Assembly: GCF_000342005.1 (NCBI RefSeq)
Contig: NZ_AOHO01000063.1
Location: 310,001 to 374,000 of the forward strand
Source of the DNA: Amycolatopsis decaplanina DSM 44594
GTDB lineage: Bacteria > Actinomycetota > Actinomycetes > Mycobacteriales > Pseudonocardiaceae
DNA: 64,000 nt
Reading direction: 5' to 3'
The notes below the pieces were generated by a model. It saw only the letters and a list, made by a program, of their open reading frames with translations, was not told the origin of the DNA and did no database searches. Of this stretch, positions 16,058-23,698 are shown in pieces; within the stretch, counting starts at the first letter, position 1, and every line of letters starts with the position of its first letter. Both the position numbers and the translations under genes were made by a program.

Positions 16058-17176
16058 GTGGCTTTGAACGGTGTCGGCGCCGGCACGCCGGACGGCTGGG
16101 ACGCACTGGTCCAGAAAGCCGAGCAGATCAGCAAGGTCAACCTCGCCGCCATTCAGAACGCCTCGAAGCAGTTCAAGACGGCCGCTGACAACGCGGGTGA
16201 TCACAGCGCGGCGTTGTCCAGTTCGACCGAAGCGTTGAACGGCGGCGTCTGGGTCGGGCCTGCCGCGGAGGCCTTCTTCGATTACGTCAAGTCGATCACC
16301 AAGGCCGGGAAGAACGTCGAAGAGCAGTTGGGCAAGGTCGTCGACGACCTCGATCGCGTCCACACCGATCTCGGCAACATCAAGGCCCAGGTGAAGGGCG
16401 TCTACGAAGACGCCGAAGCGGCGGTCAACAAAAGGAACACCCAGGCGGAGACGGACAAGGACGCGGCGATCAAGGCCGCCTCGCAGGCCGAGAAGGACCA
16501 CAAGCCGGCGCCGAGTCCTTCGGCCGACGAGATCATCCAGAAGGCCAAGACTGATATCAACGGTATCGCCAAGGACGCCGACGGCCGGGTCAAGGGCCTG
16601 CTCGACCAGGCCAACCAGATGATCAAGAAGTCCCAAGAGCTGATGAAGAAGGACATCGAGGGCGGCTATTCCACGGTCCCGATGCCCGGCAAGGACGGCA
16701 GCGTCCCCAAGCGCACCGGCGGTCTCCACGCCGGCGGTGGCGGTGGAGGAGGCGGCGGCGGTGGCGGTGGGGGCGGCGGCCTCGGGCCGAGCGGCGGCCC
16801 GCCGTCGACGACGCCGCCGGGCAACGTCCAGCAGTGGATCCAGGAGGCCATCAAGATCCTTCAGGCCGCCGGTATCCCGGTGACGGACGCGGACATCCAG
16901 AAGATCTGGACGATCATCGAGAAGGAGTCCGGCGGTAACCCCAACGCCATCAACAACTGGGACTCCAACGCGGCCAAGGGCACGCCGTCCAAGGGTTTGA
17001 TGCAGTGCATCGACCCGACCTTCAACGCGCACAAGCTTCCCGGGCACGACGACATCTACAACCCGGTCGACAACATCATCGCGGGCGTGCGGTACACGTT
17101 CTCGCGGTACGGCGGCTTCGACGGGCATCCGGGGCTGAAGTCCATGGCCGGCGGCGGCGGGTACCAGGGTTACTAG
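16058..17176 (+). CDS. WXG100-like domain fused to a lytic transglycosylase (SLT) domain
   Basis: This 372-residue predicted type VII substrate is a peptidoglycan hydrolase. Residues 1-110 form a helical WXG100-like domain with NGGVWVGPAAEAFFDYV at the turn, and 110-215 are lysine-rich coiled helices. About 17 consecutive glycines (225-242) form a linker, and 262-372 are an SLT-type domain. The catalytic Glu is expected in IIEKESGGNPNAINNWDSNA, followed by GLMQCIDPTFNAH and IAGVRYTFSRYGG, all hallmark goose-lysozyme/SLT sequence. It would cleave glycan strands outside the membrane, perhaps to open the wall for secretion or against rivals. GTG at 16058 follows AAGGGGG. A split palindrome begins a few bases after the stop. 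Confidence 0.82.
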   Translation: MALNGVGAGTPDGWDALVQKAEQISKVNLAAIQNASKQFKTAADNAGDHSAALSSSTEALNGGVWVGPAAEAFFDYVKSITKAGKNVEEQLGKVVDDLDRVHTDLGNIKAQVKGVYEDAEAAVNKRNTQAETDKDAAIKAASQAEKDHKPAPSPSADEIIQKAKTDINGIAKDADGRVKGLLDQANQMIKKSQELMKKDIEGGYSTVPMPGKDGSVPKRTGGLHAGGGGGGGGGGGGGGGGLGPSGGPPSTTPPGNVQQWIQEAIKILQAAGIPVTDADIQKIWTIIEKESGGNPNAINNWDSNAAKGTPSKGLMQCIDPTFNAHKLPGHDDIYNPVDNIIAGVRYTFSRYGGFDGHPGLKSMAGGGGYQGY

Positions 17177-17180
17177 CGAC

Positions 17181-17410
17181 CTCGTGAGTGGCAAGGACGG
17201 CCATTGAGCCGACGGGAAATCGGGGCGTGCCGATGGCGGGGTGTGTGGAAATAGGGACGTTGAGTGTCCCTATTTCCACACACCCGTCACGTTCGGTTAC
17301 CTCTCGGCCGTGATCGGACCGGTGATGCGGGGACTGTGTGGATTTTGGGACGTTGGATGACCCGAAATCCACACAGTCACGGTCAAGAGAACCGTCCTTG
17401 CCGCTCACGA
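17181..17410. repeat. Split family A palindrome enclosing two further hairpins
   Basis: The left half-site (17181-17200, CTCGTGAGTGGCAAGGACGG) and right half-site (17392-17410, CCGTCCTTGCCGCTCACGA) of a family A palindrome are 191 bases apart. Between them lie two hairpins. One has exact 18-base arms (17241-17258/17266-17283). The other has 18-base arms with one mismatch (17332-17349/17361-17378). The two inner hairpins resemble each other: both have GTGTGGA near the base and GGGACGTTG at the tip. The whole block separates the transglycosylase gene from a gene remnant and the aminotransferase. It encodes nothing convincing. Confidence 0.75.
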
Positions 17411-17434
17411 CCGCCCGCACCCGCCTCGGCCTCG

Positions 17435-17555
17435 TTAATCCTTGAGCACCAAGACGTTCGCCGCCCCCATCAGCGGTCGCATGGCCGCCTTCATCACCCG
17501 ATCCCGGAACGGTAGATAGGGCAGCATCCGCATCGACTCCTGGCGAAGGCGGGTT
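17435..17555 (-). pseudogene. C-terminal remnant of an FAD-dependent oxidoreductase
   Basis: On the minus strand about 40 codons read RLRQESMRMLPYLPFRDRVM, then KAAMRPLMGAANVLVLKD and a TAA at 17437-17435. The pattern is that of the extreme C-terminus of UbiH/PgaE-like flavoprotein monooxygenases (LPFRDR...MRPL..AAN.L.L.D). The body of the gene is missing. Upstream sequence is replaced by the promoter and start of the plus-strand aminotransferase. It sits directly beside the split palindrome, so a rearrangement probably removed the rest. Confidence 0.4.
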
Positions 17556-17566
17556 AGCCTCACCCC

Positions 17567-18754
17567 ATGTCCTTCCCCGGTTCAGCCGCACGCTCCGACG
17601 TCCCGCCCTTCCACGTCATGGACGTCCTTTCGGCCGCGCAAGCACGGCAGCGCAGTCATGGGGACCTGGTCCCGTTGCTCGCGGGGCAGCCGTCCGCGCC
17701 GGCGCCGCGGCCCGTGCTCGAGGCGGCGGAGCGGGCGCTGAAGGAGCACAACCTCGGCTACACCGAGCAGCTCGGCATCCCGGAACTGCGCGAGGCCGTC
17801 GCGGAGCACTACAACCGCACGTACCCGGTCGACGTGAGCCCGCAGGACGTCATCATGACGACCGGTTCCTCCGGCGGTTTCCTGCTCTCGTTCCTCAGTG
17901 CCTTCGAGGCGGGCGACCGCGTCGCGATGGCGCGTCCCGGCTACCCGGCCTACCGCAACCTGTTGAAGGTGCTCGGGTGCGAGGTCGTCGAGTTCGCCAC
18001 CGGGGCGGGCACGAACTTCCAGCCGACCGTCGCGCGGCTCGACGAATTGGGGCCGATCAAGGGACTCATCGTGGCGAGCCCGAGCAATCCCACCGGCACC
18101 GTCCTGCCGCCGGGTGAACTGGCCGCGATCAGCGGCTGGTGCGCGTCACACGGCGTGCAACTGATCAGCGACGAGATCTACCACGGGATCTCCTACGGCG
18201 CCGGACTCGATTGCGCCTGGCAGTACGGCAACGAGGCGCTCGTCCTCGGCTCGTTCTCCAAGTACTTCGCCATGACCGGTTGGCGGCTCGGGTGGATGCT
18301 CGCGCCTCAGCGGCTGCATCGCGCGATCGACGTCCTGACCGGCAACTTCACCATCTGCCCGCCAGCGGTCTCTCAGCACGCCGCGGTCGCCGCGTTCACC
18401 CCGGAGGCGTACGCGGAGGCCAACGGTCACGTCGAGCGCTACCGGGCCAACCGCGACGCGCTCTTCGCCGGACTCAAGGGCATCGGTATCGACAAGCTCG
18501 CGCCGGCCGAAGGCGCCTTCTACGCCTACGCCGACGTCTCCGCGTACACGAACGACAGCCTCAGCTGGTGCCAGCGCCTCCTCGCCGACACCGGTGTCGC
18601 GATCGCTCCCGGGATCGACTTCGACGTGAGCGACGGCGGCCGGTTCGTGCGGTTCTCCTTCGCGGGCTCGCGCGAGGACATCGACGAAGGGGTCCGCAGG
18701 CTGGGCGAGTGGCTCAAGGCTCAGGGGGAACCCGGAAATCACCCTGAACGTTAG
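17567..18754 (+). CDS. Class I/II PLP-dependent aminotransferase
   Basis: This 395-residue cytosolic fold-type I enzyme moves amino groups between amino and keto acids. Key parts are visible: the substrate gate LGYTEQLGIPELREAVAEHY, GSSGGFLLSF near the PLP phosphate, the ASPSNPTGTV motif, SDEIYHGI (Asp pairs with the pyridine nitrogen), and the Schiff-base lysine in SFSKYFAMTGWRLGW. The C-terminal Arg in RFVRFSFAGS binds the substrate carboxylate. The substrate is uncertain; the sequence type is the aspartate/alanine-like group. The ATG at 17567 has no ribosome site but has TAGCCT (17555-17560) six bases upstream, with TCGACT 16 bases before it, so a leaderless mRNA is likely. Confidence 0.88.
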   Translation: MSFPGSAARSDVPPFHVMDVLSAAQARQRSHGDLVPLLAGQPSAPAPRPVLEAAERALKEHNLGYTEQLGIPELREAVAEHYNRTYPVDVSPQDVIMTTGSSGGFLLSFLSAFEAGDRVAMARPGYPAYRNLLKVLGCEVVEFATGAGTNFQPTVARLDELGPIKGLIVASPSNPTGTVLPPGELAAISGWCASHGVQLISDEIYHGISYGAGLDCAWQYGNEALVLGSFSKYFAMTGWRLGWMLAPQRLHRAIDVLTGNFTICPPAVSQHAAVAAFTPEAYAEANGHVERYRANRDALFAGLKGIGIDKLAPAEGAFYAYADVSAYTNDSLSWCQRLLADTGVAIAPGIDFDVSDGGRFVRFSFAGSREDIDEGVRRLGEWLKAQGEPGNHPER

Positions 18755-18839
18755 ACAGAACGAAGGCGCTCGCGAGCTCCGCCTGACAACCTGGACTCAC
18801 CGGGCCCGCTCGGGCGCGGTGAGGCAATCGGAGGATGCC

Positions 18840-19025
18840 ATGTTCTGGAAGATCGTCGGCGGGCTGATCCTGGCTTGGGTGGCCTTCATGGTGCTCGGAT
18901 CCGTGCTCGGTTTCCTCGTGAAGGCCGTCTTTTGGATCGCCGTCATCGGCGGCGCGGTCTTCCTCGGCACGGCCGCGTACGGCGCCATCAAGGGCAAGGG
19001 CACCCCGAAGCAGCTCCGCCGTTAG
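18840..19025 (+). CDS. Small two-helix membrane protein
   Basis: This 61-residue protein has two hydrophobic helices, residues 4-24 (IVGGLILAWVAFMVLGSVLG) and 27-46 (VKAVFWIAVIGGAVFLGTAA). A short basic tail, KGKGTPKQLRR, probably faces the cytoplasm. The ATG at 18840 has a strong GGAGG site upstream. Its stop overlaps the end of the convergent methyltransferase gene by four bases. Small proteins of this kind are common in actinomycetes and have no assigned role. Confidence 0.7.
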   Translation: MFWKIVGGLILAWVAFMVLGSVLGFLVKAVFWIAVIGGAVFLGTAAYGAIKGKGTPKQLRR

Positions 19026-19843
19026 GGCTTACGCGCCACCCCGCCGAGCGACGTGAAGTTCACGGGCGAAAGCGGGGTGAAGCGCGGGCCGTCCGGCCAC
19101 CACAGGTGCGGGTACGTCAGCCCGGGTTCCATGAGATCGAGTCCCTCGAAGAACGACTCGATCTCCTCGCGCGTGCGGTACAGCGTGTCCAGCCCCGTGC
19201 CGTCGAAGCGCTTCTCGAGTGACGTCGCGATGTCGGCGGCTTCGGAGCCGTCGGCGGGGTTGTGCTGGTGCAGCAGCGCGACGAACGAGCCCGGCGCCAG
19301 CGCGTCGACGTAGGCGCGGACGATCTTCCGCGCCTCGTCGAGGTCCTGGATGTGGTGGATGATCGCGCACAGGATCAGCCCCACCGGCCGGTCGAAGTCC
19401 AGCCGGTGGGTGCGTGCGAGCTTCTCGATGACCTCGGCCGGTTCGGTCAGGTCGGCGGCCGCCATATGCGCGAAGTCATTCGCCGCGAGCAGTGCGCGGC
19501 CGTGCGCCTGGACCACCGGATCGTGGTCGACGTAGACGACCTGCGCCTCGGGGTTGTACCGCTGCGCGACCTGGTGCGTGTTGTCCACGGTCGGGAAGCC
19601 GGAGCCGAGGTCGAGGAACTGGTCGATGCCTTCCCGGTCGGTCAGGTAGCGCACGGTCCGGATCAGCCAGTGCCGGATTTCCTTGGTCATGGCCTGGGAC
19701 CCCGGCGCGAGTTCCAGGATCTGGCGCAGCACCGCCCTGTCGGCCTCGTAGTTGTCCTGGCCGCCCATCAGCGCGTCGAAGACCCGCGCGATGCTCGGCC
19801 GGTCGAAATCGACGGGAACGAACGGACGCTGGTCCGCGGACAT
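19022..19843 (-). CDS. SAM-dependent methyltransferase, DUF574 (Methyltransf_19) family
   Basis: This 273-residue protein belongs to a large actinobacterial family with a methyltransferase fold. It opens with DRPSIARVFDALMGGQDNYEADR, the family hallmark. The SAM site is FLDLGSGFPT with the acidic end of strand 2 in VVYVDHDPVV; LILCAIIHHIQD marks strand 4, and the protein ends near HLWWPDGP. The ATG at 19843 follows a GGTAGGTG site; GTG 19849 is an alternative. A paralogue lies at 52456, next to an Scr1-type regulator; this copy has no such neighbour. Substrates are unknown for the family. It overlaps the small membrane protein gene by four bases at the 3' ends. Confidence 0.88.
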   Translation of the reverse strand: MSADQRPFVPVDFDRPSIARVFDALMGGQDNYEADRAVLRQILELAPGSQAMTKEIRHWLIRTVRYLTDREGIDQFLDLGSGFPTVDNTHQVAQRYNPEAQVVYVDHDPVVQAHGRALLAANDFAHMAAADLTEPAEVIEKLARTHRLDFDRPVGLILCAIIHHIQDLDEARKIVRAYVDALAPGSFVALLHQHNPADGSEAADIATSLEKRFDGTGLDTLYRTREEIESFFEGLDLMEPGLTYPHLWWPDGPRFTPLSPVNFTSLGGVARKP

Positions 19844-19930
19844 GGGCACCTACCGGGTGAATCGGTTCGGACACGTCAAGCGTAGGCCATCCGCTTCACC
19901 GCGCGTAAGCGGACGAGCGGCGAGGGTGAA

Positions 19931-20521
19931 TTATTCCTCCGAAGAGCCGAAGCTGGATTTCGCTGTGGTCACACCGACCCAGCGTTCCGCCTTCATCCCG
20001 ACCGCCCGCGCACCGTCCACATTGGACTGTCGGTCGTCGAAGAACAGGCAGTCGGCCGGTTCGGCGCCGAGTTCGGCGAGCAGCATCCGATAGATCTTCG
20101 CGTCGGGTTTCAGGCAGCCGAGGTCGCCGGAGAAGAGCTTCACGCGGAACAGGTTCGCCCATTCCTGCTCGCGAACCCAGCGTCCGAAGGTGGACGACGC
20201 GTTCGAGAGCAGCGCGAGCGCCGCGCCCGCTTCGTGCAGCCCCTCCAGCAGTTCGAGCACGTCGGGTTCGACGTGTGTCCAGCCGGTGACGTCGATCCGG
20301 GTCAGTTCGTCGGCGAACGCCTTGCCGACCGGGACGTCCAGCGCGCGGCCGACGCTCTGCCAGTACTCGAGATCCGAGCCGCCGGAGTCGTACCGGGCCC
20401 GCTCGGCCCAGTAATGCGGCTCGAAGTCTGCGACTTCGAGGTCGAAGGCCTTGGCCAGGGTCGGCAGCGCGTCGGTGTGCGCGCTGATGACGTCGCCGTA
20501 GTCGAAGACGATCCAGTTCAT
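19931..20521 (-). CDS. HAD-superfamily hydrolase
   Basis: This 196-residue cytosolic phosphatase-like protein belongs to the YihX/haloacid-dehalogenase subfamily. Motif I is VFDYGDVI with nucleophile Asp7; the usual second Asp is replaced by Gly, as often in the FDFGGVL-type branch. Motif II is ALLSNASS, motif III the lysine in CLKPDAKIY, and motif IV CLFFDDRQSNVDGA. The cap is helical (residues 15-85). It starts two bases past the stop of the aldolase gene, so the two form an operon. The partner suggests a role in amino-acid-related metabolite repair, but the substrate is unknown. Confidence 0.85.
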   Translation of the reverse strand: MNWIVFDYGDVISAHTDALPTLAKAFDLEVADFEPHYWAERARYDSGGSDLEYWQSVGRALDVPVGKAFADELTRIDVTGWTHVEPDVLELLEGLHEAGAALALLSNASSTFGRWVREQEWANLFRVKLFSGDLGCLKPDAKIYRMLLAELGAEPADCLFFDDRQSNVDGARAVGMKAERWVGVTTAKSSFGSSEE

Positions 20522-20523
20522 GT

Positions 20524-21552
20524 TCAGCCCCCGGTCTTGATGCGTTGAAGGGTTTCTTCGATGTCCGCCGCCGAAAGGTCCCGGTGTGCCACGAACCGGA
20601 TCCTGCCCGCGCTGGGCAGCGTCTGGATGCCGAGCCCGGCCAGCCACGCCAACCGGCCTTCGAGGTCGGGAGCGGCGGCCAGGACGATGTTGGTGTCGGG
20701 CGCGTTGACCTCCCAGCCGTGCTCGGCGAGCCCGGCCGCGAGCCGTGTCGCGTTCTCGTGTGTCTCGGCCAGGTCGCCGACGCGGTCCAGAGCGACCAGG
20801 CAGGCCGCGGCCAGCACGCCGCCCTGGCGGATGCCGCCACCGAGCATCTGGCGCATCCGCCGGGCCTTCTCGATGAACTCCGGGCTGCCTGCCACCACCG
20901 AGCCGACCGGCGCGCCGAGCCCTTTGGAGAAACAAGCCGAAACGGTGTCGACCCCGACCGTGAGCGCCGCCGGCGGGACCTCGAGCACGACCGACGCGTG
21001 CCAGATGCGGGCGCCGTCGAGGTGCACGGTCAGCCCGGCCTCTTTCGCCACCGCGACCAGCTGGGCGTGCTCGTCGGGCGGGGTGACCGCGCCGCCCGCC
21101 GTGTTGTGCGTGTTCTCCAGGCACAAAAGCGGGGTGCGCAGCGCGTAGTACGGCCCGCGCGGGATGCCGATCGCGGCCGAAAGCGTTTCCGGCGTCGGCC
21201 GTCCCGGTCCGGCGTCGTGCTCCAGCGGTTCCGGCATGCCGCCCGCGAGCCAGGCGGCGGAACCGAGTTCGTCGGTGATCACGTGCGCGCCGCGCGGCGC
21301 GAGGAACCGGTCGCCACGCTCGAGATGGATGCTCAGCGCGATCAGGTTCGCCATGGTCCCGGTCGGCGTCCAGAGCGCGGCCGGCATGCCGAGGAGTTTC
21401 GCGGCGCGCCGCTCCAGGGCGCCGACGGTCGGATCACCGTCGAGGACGTTGTCGCCGACCTCGGCCTTCGCCATGGCCTGGCGCATGACGTCGTCCGGCC
21501 GGGTCACGGTGTCGGAGCGGAAATCGATCAACGGGAGAGGGCGCGAGGTCAC
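20524..21552 (-). CDS. ltaE: Low-specificity threonine aldolase-family PLP enzyme
   Basis: This 342-residue fold-type I PLP enzyme would split beta-hydroxy amino acids, classically threonine or allo-threonine, to glycine and an aldehyde. The N-terminus IDFRSDTVTRPDDVMRQAM is the signature of the family. GTMANLIALS sits by the PLP phosphate, the ENTHNTAGG block forms the substrate side, HLDGARIWHA carries the Asp and Arg, and the Schiff-base Lys lies in SACFSKGLGAPVGSV. The order of substitutions does not let me separate L-threonine from D-threonine or phenylserine specificity. It begins with GTG at 21552 and leads a two-gene operon with the HAD hydrolase. The sigma factor gene is divergent, 135 bases away. 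Confidence 0.87.
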   Translation of the reverse strand: MTSRPLPLIDFRSDTVTRPDDVMRQAMAKAEVGDNVLDGDPTVGALERRAAKLLGMPAALWTPTGTMANLIALSIHLERGDRFLAPRGAHVITDELGSAAWLAGGMPEPLEHDAGPGRPTPETLSAAIGIPRGPYYALRTPLLCLENTHNTAGGAVTPPDEHAQLVAVAKEAGLTVHLDGARIWHASVVLEVPPAALTVGVDTVSACFSKGLGAPVGSVVAGSPEFIEKARRMRQMLGGGIRQGGVLAAACLVALDRVGDLAETHENATRLAAGLAEHGWEVNAPDTNIVLAAAPDLEGRLAWLAGLGIQTLPSAGRIRFVAHRDLSAADIEETLQRIKTGG

Positions 21553-21687
21553 GGTACGATCACATCACATCGTCGGGCCCGCGATGAATCTCCTCCCCGG
21601 CTGGTCCGCCGCGCCCGCTCATGCAACCGTGGACGCCCCCGGTTCCGTCCTACCCACCGACGAGGCAAGAGCGGAGACAAAAACCGC

Positions 21688-22206
21688 GTGAACCAGCGCG
21701 ACGAACAAGAGTTCGCGGAGTACTTCGCCGCGAAGCGGGACTCCGTGCGCAGGACCGCGTACATGCTCTGCGGTGACTGGCATCGCGCGGACGATCTCGC
21801 GCAGACGGCGTTCGTCGCGTTGCACCGGAGGTGGAAGAAGATCAGAGAACGGGCGGCGACCGACGCCTACGTGCGGAAGACGCTGGTCAGGGCGGCCATC
21901 GACGAGTCGAGGCGGCCGTGGCGGCGGGAGTGGCAGACCGAAGAGCTGCCCGAACCGCCGCAGGACGGCTTCGACCTCGGCGAACAGGTCGTCACCAGGG
22001 AAGACCTGCTGGCCGCGTTGCGCGAAGTGCCCCCGAAACAGCGGGCCGTGCTGGTGCTCAGGTTCTTCGAGGGGCTGGACGTCGGTGCGGCGGCGAAGGC
22101 GCTCGGCTGCAGCGAAGGGAACGTGAAGAGCCAGACCGCGCGTGGACTGGCGAACCTCAGGCAGGTCATGGAGAAGGAGGAGGTGGCACGGGATGGACGA
22201 GAATGA
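21688..22206 (+). CDS. ECF sigma factor, SigE-family (SigE70 type)
   Basis: This 172-residue alternative sigma factor has region 2 from EEFAEYFAAKRDSVRRTAYM to QTAFVALHRRW, with the DDLAQ motif that contacts the -10 element. Region 4 (LREVPPKQRAVLVLRFFEG to EGNVKSQTARGL) is a helix-turn-helix for the -35. It lacks sigma-1.1 and sigma-3. Starts at the GTG at 21688. Its end overlaps the next gene by 14 bases, and that gene encodes a single-helix membrane protein likely to be its regulator. The signal it answers is unknown; a self-regulated promoter may lie in the 135 bases upstream shared with the divergent aldolase operon. Confidence 0.9.
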   Translation: MNQRDEQEFAEYFAAKRDSVRRTAYMLCGDWHRADDLAQTAFVALHRRWKKIRERAATDAYVRKTLVRAAIDESRRPWRREWQTEELPEPPQDGFDLGEQVVTREDLLAALREVPPKQRAVLVLRFFEGLDVGAAAKALGCSEGNVKSQTARGLANLRQVMEKEEVARDGRE

Positions 22207-22897
22207 CCTGAAGGCGTTGTTCCGTGACGCCCCCGGCGACGCGCCGTCGCCGACCTTCGACACCGCCGACGTGGTCCGCGCCTCCAAACGCGCCACGGCC
22301 CGACGCCGAAACGGTATCGCGGTGGCCTGTAGTGCGGTGGTTTTGGTCTTGGCCGGAGTGGGCATGTTCGGCGTGCTCGGCGGAACCGGGCTCCAGATGG
22401 GGAGCGCGGCGAAATCCGACAACGAAGCGGCCTCCGTGGAGCAACCCGGGGCGGCGTCCGCACGTCCTCTTGACAGCGGGGAGTCCTCGAACTTCTCGAA
22501 CCCGCCGCCTCAGCAGGGGGGCGACGGGCCAGAGAAGACCGGCCAGATGACGGCCGAAGGCACCTACGGGTGCGACCAGGTGGACCGGGAGCTCGCCACC
22601 GCCCTCGCTGGCGAGCTCCCGGTCCCCGTGGATGTCGCCAAGTCGACGCCCGGCGACATCTGTACGACGGGAGCCAGGTCCGCCGGGTTCCAGGTGCCGG
22701 GCGGCACGGTGTCCGCCGCGGTCTTCCCCGCGGGTTCGTCCGTCCCGTCGATGCCCGCCGGGGCGGCCGAAGCGCGCCGGACCACCGCAAAGGGGTCGCT
22801 GGTGGTCGTGGTGAGCCTCGGCGACGGCTCGGGCAGGCCCGCCTTCCCCGAGCCCGACGTCGACAGGCTTGTCGGCGTGCTCGCCGCCCGCTACTGA
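22193..22897 (+). CDS. Single-pass membrane partner of the sigma factor (putative anti-sigma/sensor)
   Basis: This 234-residue protein has a short cytosolic N-terminus (MDENDLKALFRDAPGDAP...), a basic stretch ASKRATARRR and one membrane helix at about 43-63 (GIAVACSAVVLVLAGVGMFG). The extracytoplasmic domain of about 170 residues is Ser/Pro/Gly-rich near the membrane and has two cysteines (GCDQVDRELA, DICTTGA). Position, 14-base overlap and topology fit a regulator of the sigma factor, as with other SigE-family pairs. No zinc-binding ZAS motif (HxxxCxxC) is seen, so it would be an atypical anti-sigma factor. The ATG at 22193 follows GGAGG-type sequence inside the sigma gene. Confidence 0.7.
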   Translation: MDENDLKALFRDAPGDAPSPTFDTADVVRASKRATARRRNGIAVACSAVVLVLAGVGMFGVLGGTGLQMGSAAKSDNEAASVEQPGAASARPLDSGESSNFSNPPPQQGGDGPEKTGQMTAEGTYGCDQVDRELATALAGELPVPVDVAKSTPGDICTTGARSAGFQVPGGTVSAAVFPAGSSVPSMPAGAAEARRTTAKGSLVVVVSLGDGSGRPAFPEPDVDRLVGVLAARY

Positions 22898-23022
22898 GCC
22901 AGCCGGCGGAGCTCACCTACTGGACGACTGTGACGTGGATGACCAGGCAGCGCACTGCCGACGTCGATCGCGGTCGCGGGTTCACCGACGGACACTGACC
23001 ACACCTGGCAAAATAGCCCGCC

Positions 23023-23625
23023 ATGACCGCCGCAGCGACCACGCCGAAGGGTGAGCGACGCCGTGCCGAGCTCATCGAGGCCGCGGCGTCGCTGCTGGCC
23101 GAGGGCGGTTTCGACGCCGTGCGGCATCGTGCGGTCGCCGAACGCGCGGGACTGCCGCTGGCGTCGACGACGTACTACTTCGACTCGCTCGATGAGCTCG
23201 TCACGGCCGCCGTGGAACACCACGCGAAGGTGGAATTGGAGACCGGGCGGCAGCGCCTCGACGAGCTGGCGACCCGCAACCGCGGTGTCGAGGCCACCGT
23301 CGACCTGGTGCTCGACATGCTCCTCGGCCCCCTCCGCGCGGATCGCGAAGCCGACGCCGAAGCGGTTCTTCTGCGCTACGAACGCCTCGTCGGTACAGGC
23401 CGTCGTCCGTACCTTCGTCCCCTGATGCGGACGCTGTCCGCGCAGCTGTACGAACTGCTCCACGAGATCTTCGCGCGCTCCGGCACCCCCGTGGACGGCG
23501 CCGAACTGGAGCGGCTGGTCGCGCTGGTCGACGGCGCCGTGGTCAACGCGCTGATCGAGGTCGACCCGGAGCCGCGCGCCGCCGCCGCCCGGATGCTCCA
23601 GAACGCCCTCGCCCCCCGCAATTAG
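23023..23625 (+). CDS. TetR-family transcriptional regulator
   Basis: This 200-residue cytosolic dimeric repressor-type protein has its DNA-binding helix-turn-helix at residues 12-56: RAELIEAAASLLAEGGFDAV, RHRAVAERAGLPLASTTYYF. The all-helical ligand domain follows (LDELVTAAVEHHAKVELETG onward). It sits alone, 73 bases upstream of purB on the same strand. Its last codons (APRN) and TAG stop lie inside the left arm of a 63-base palindrome that also forms part of the purB promoter, so insertion of the repeat may have reshaped its C-terminus. The target is unknown; no operator matching a neighbour is evident. Confidence 0.87.
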   Translation: MTAAATTPKGERRRAELIEAAASLLAEGGFDAVRHRAVAERAGLPLASTTYYFDSLDELVTAAVEHHAKVELETGRQRLDELATRNRGVEATVDLVLDMLLGPLRADREADAEAVLLRYERLVGTGRRPYLRPLMRTLSAQLYELLHEIFARSGTPVDGAELERLVALVDGAVVNALIEVDPEPRAAAARMLQNALAPRN

Positions 23626-23674
23626 TCACCTACTTGCGTTCTCGTGGCGCAAGTAGGTGACTAATTGCGGGGGG
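23612..23674. repeat. Family B intergenic palindrome, copy 1 (perfect 27-base arms)
   Basis: Exact 27-base arms (23612-23638 and 23648-23674; core GCAATTAGTCACCTACTTGC) surround a nine-base loop. The left arm supplies the last codons and stop of the TetR gene. The right arm contains TTGCGG (23665-23670), which stands 16 bases before TAGTCT, the -10 element of purB. Related copies are at 40543-40606 and 61309-61371. Confidence 0.85.
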
Positions 23675-23698
23675 TTTGCGGGGGGTTAGTCTGGCCGC
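23665..23698 (+). promoter_or_regulatory. Leaderless purB promoter
   Basis: TAGTCT at 23687-23692 lies six bases before the GTG of purB, with TTGCGG at 23665-23670 as -35 at 16-base spacing. No ribosome site is present. The -35 lies inside the repeat arm, so the palindrome may contribute to purB expression as well as ending the TetR transcript. Confidence 0.55.

Noticed and set aside
16733..16784. Long GGC/GGT run in the transglycosylase gene as a possible sequencing error
   Set aside because: The frame is intact on both sides and joins two recognisable domains, so it reads as a real polyglycine linker.
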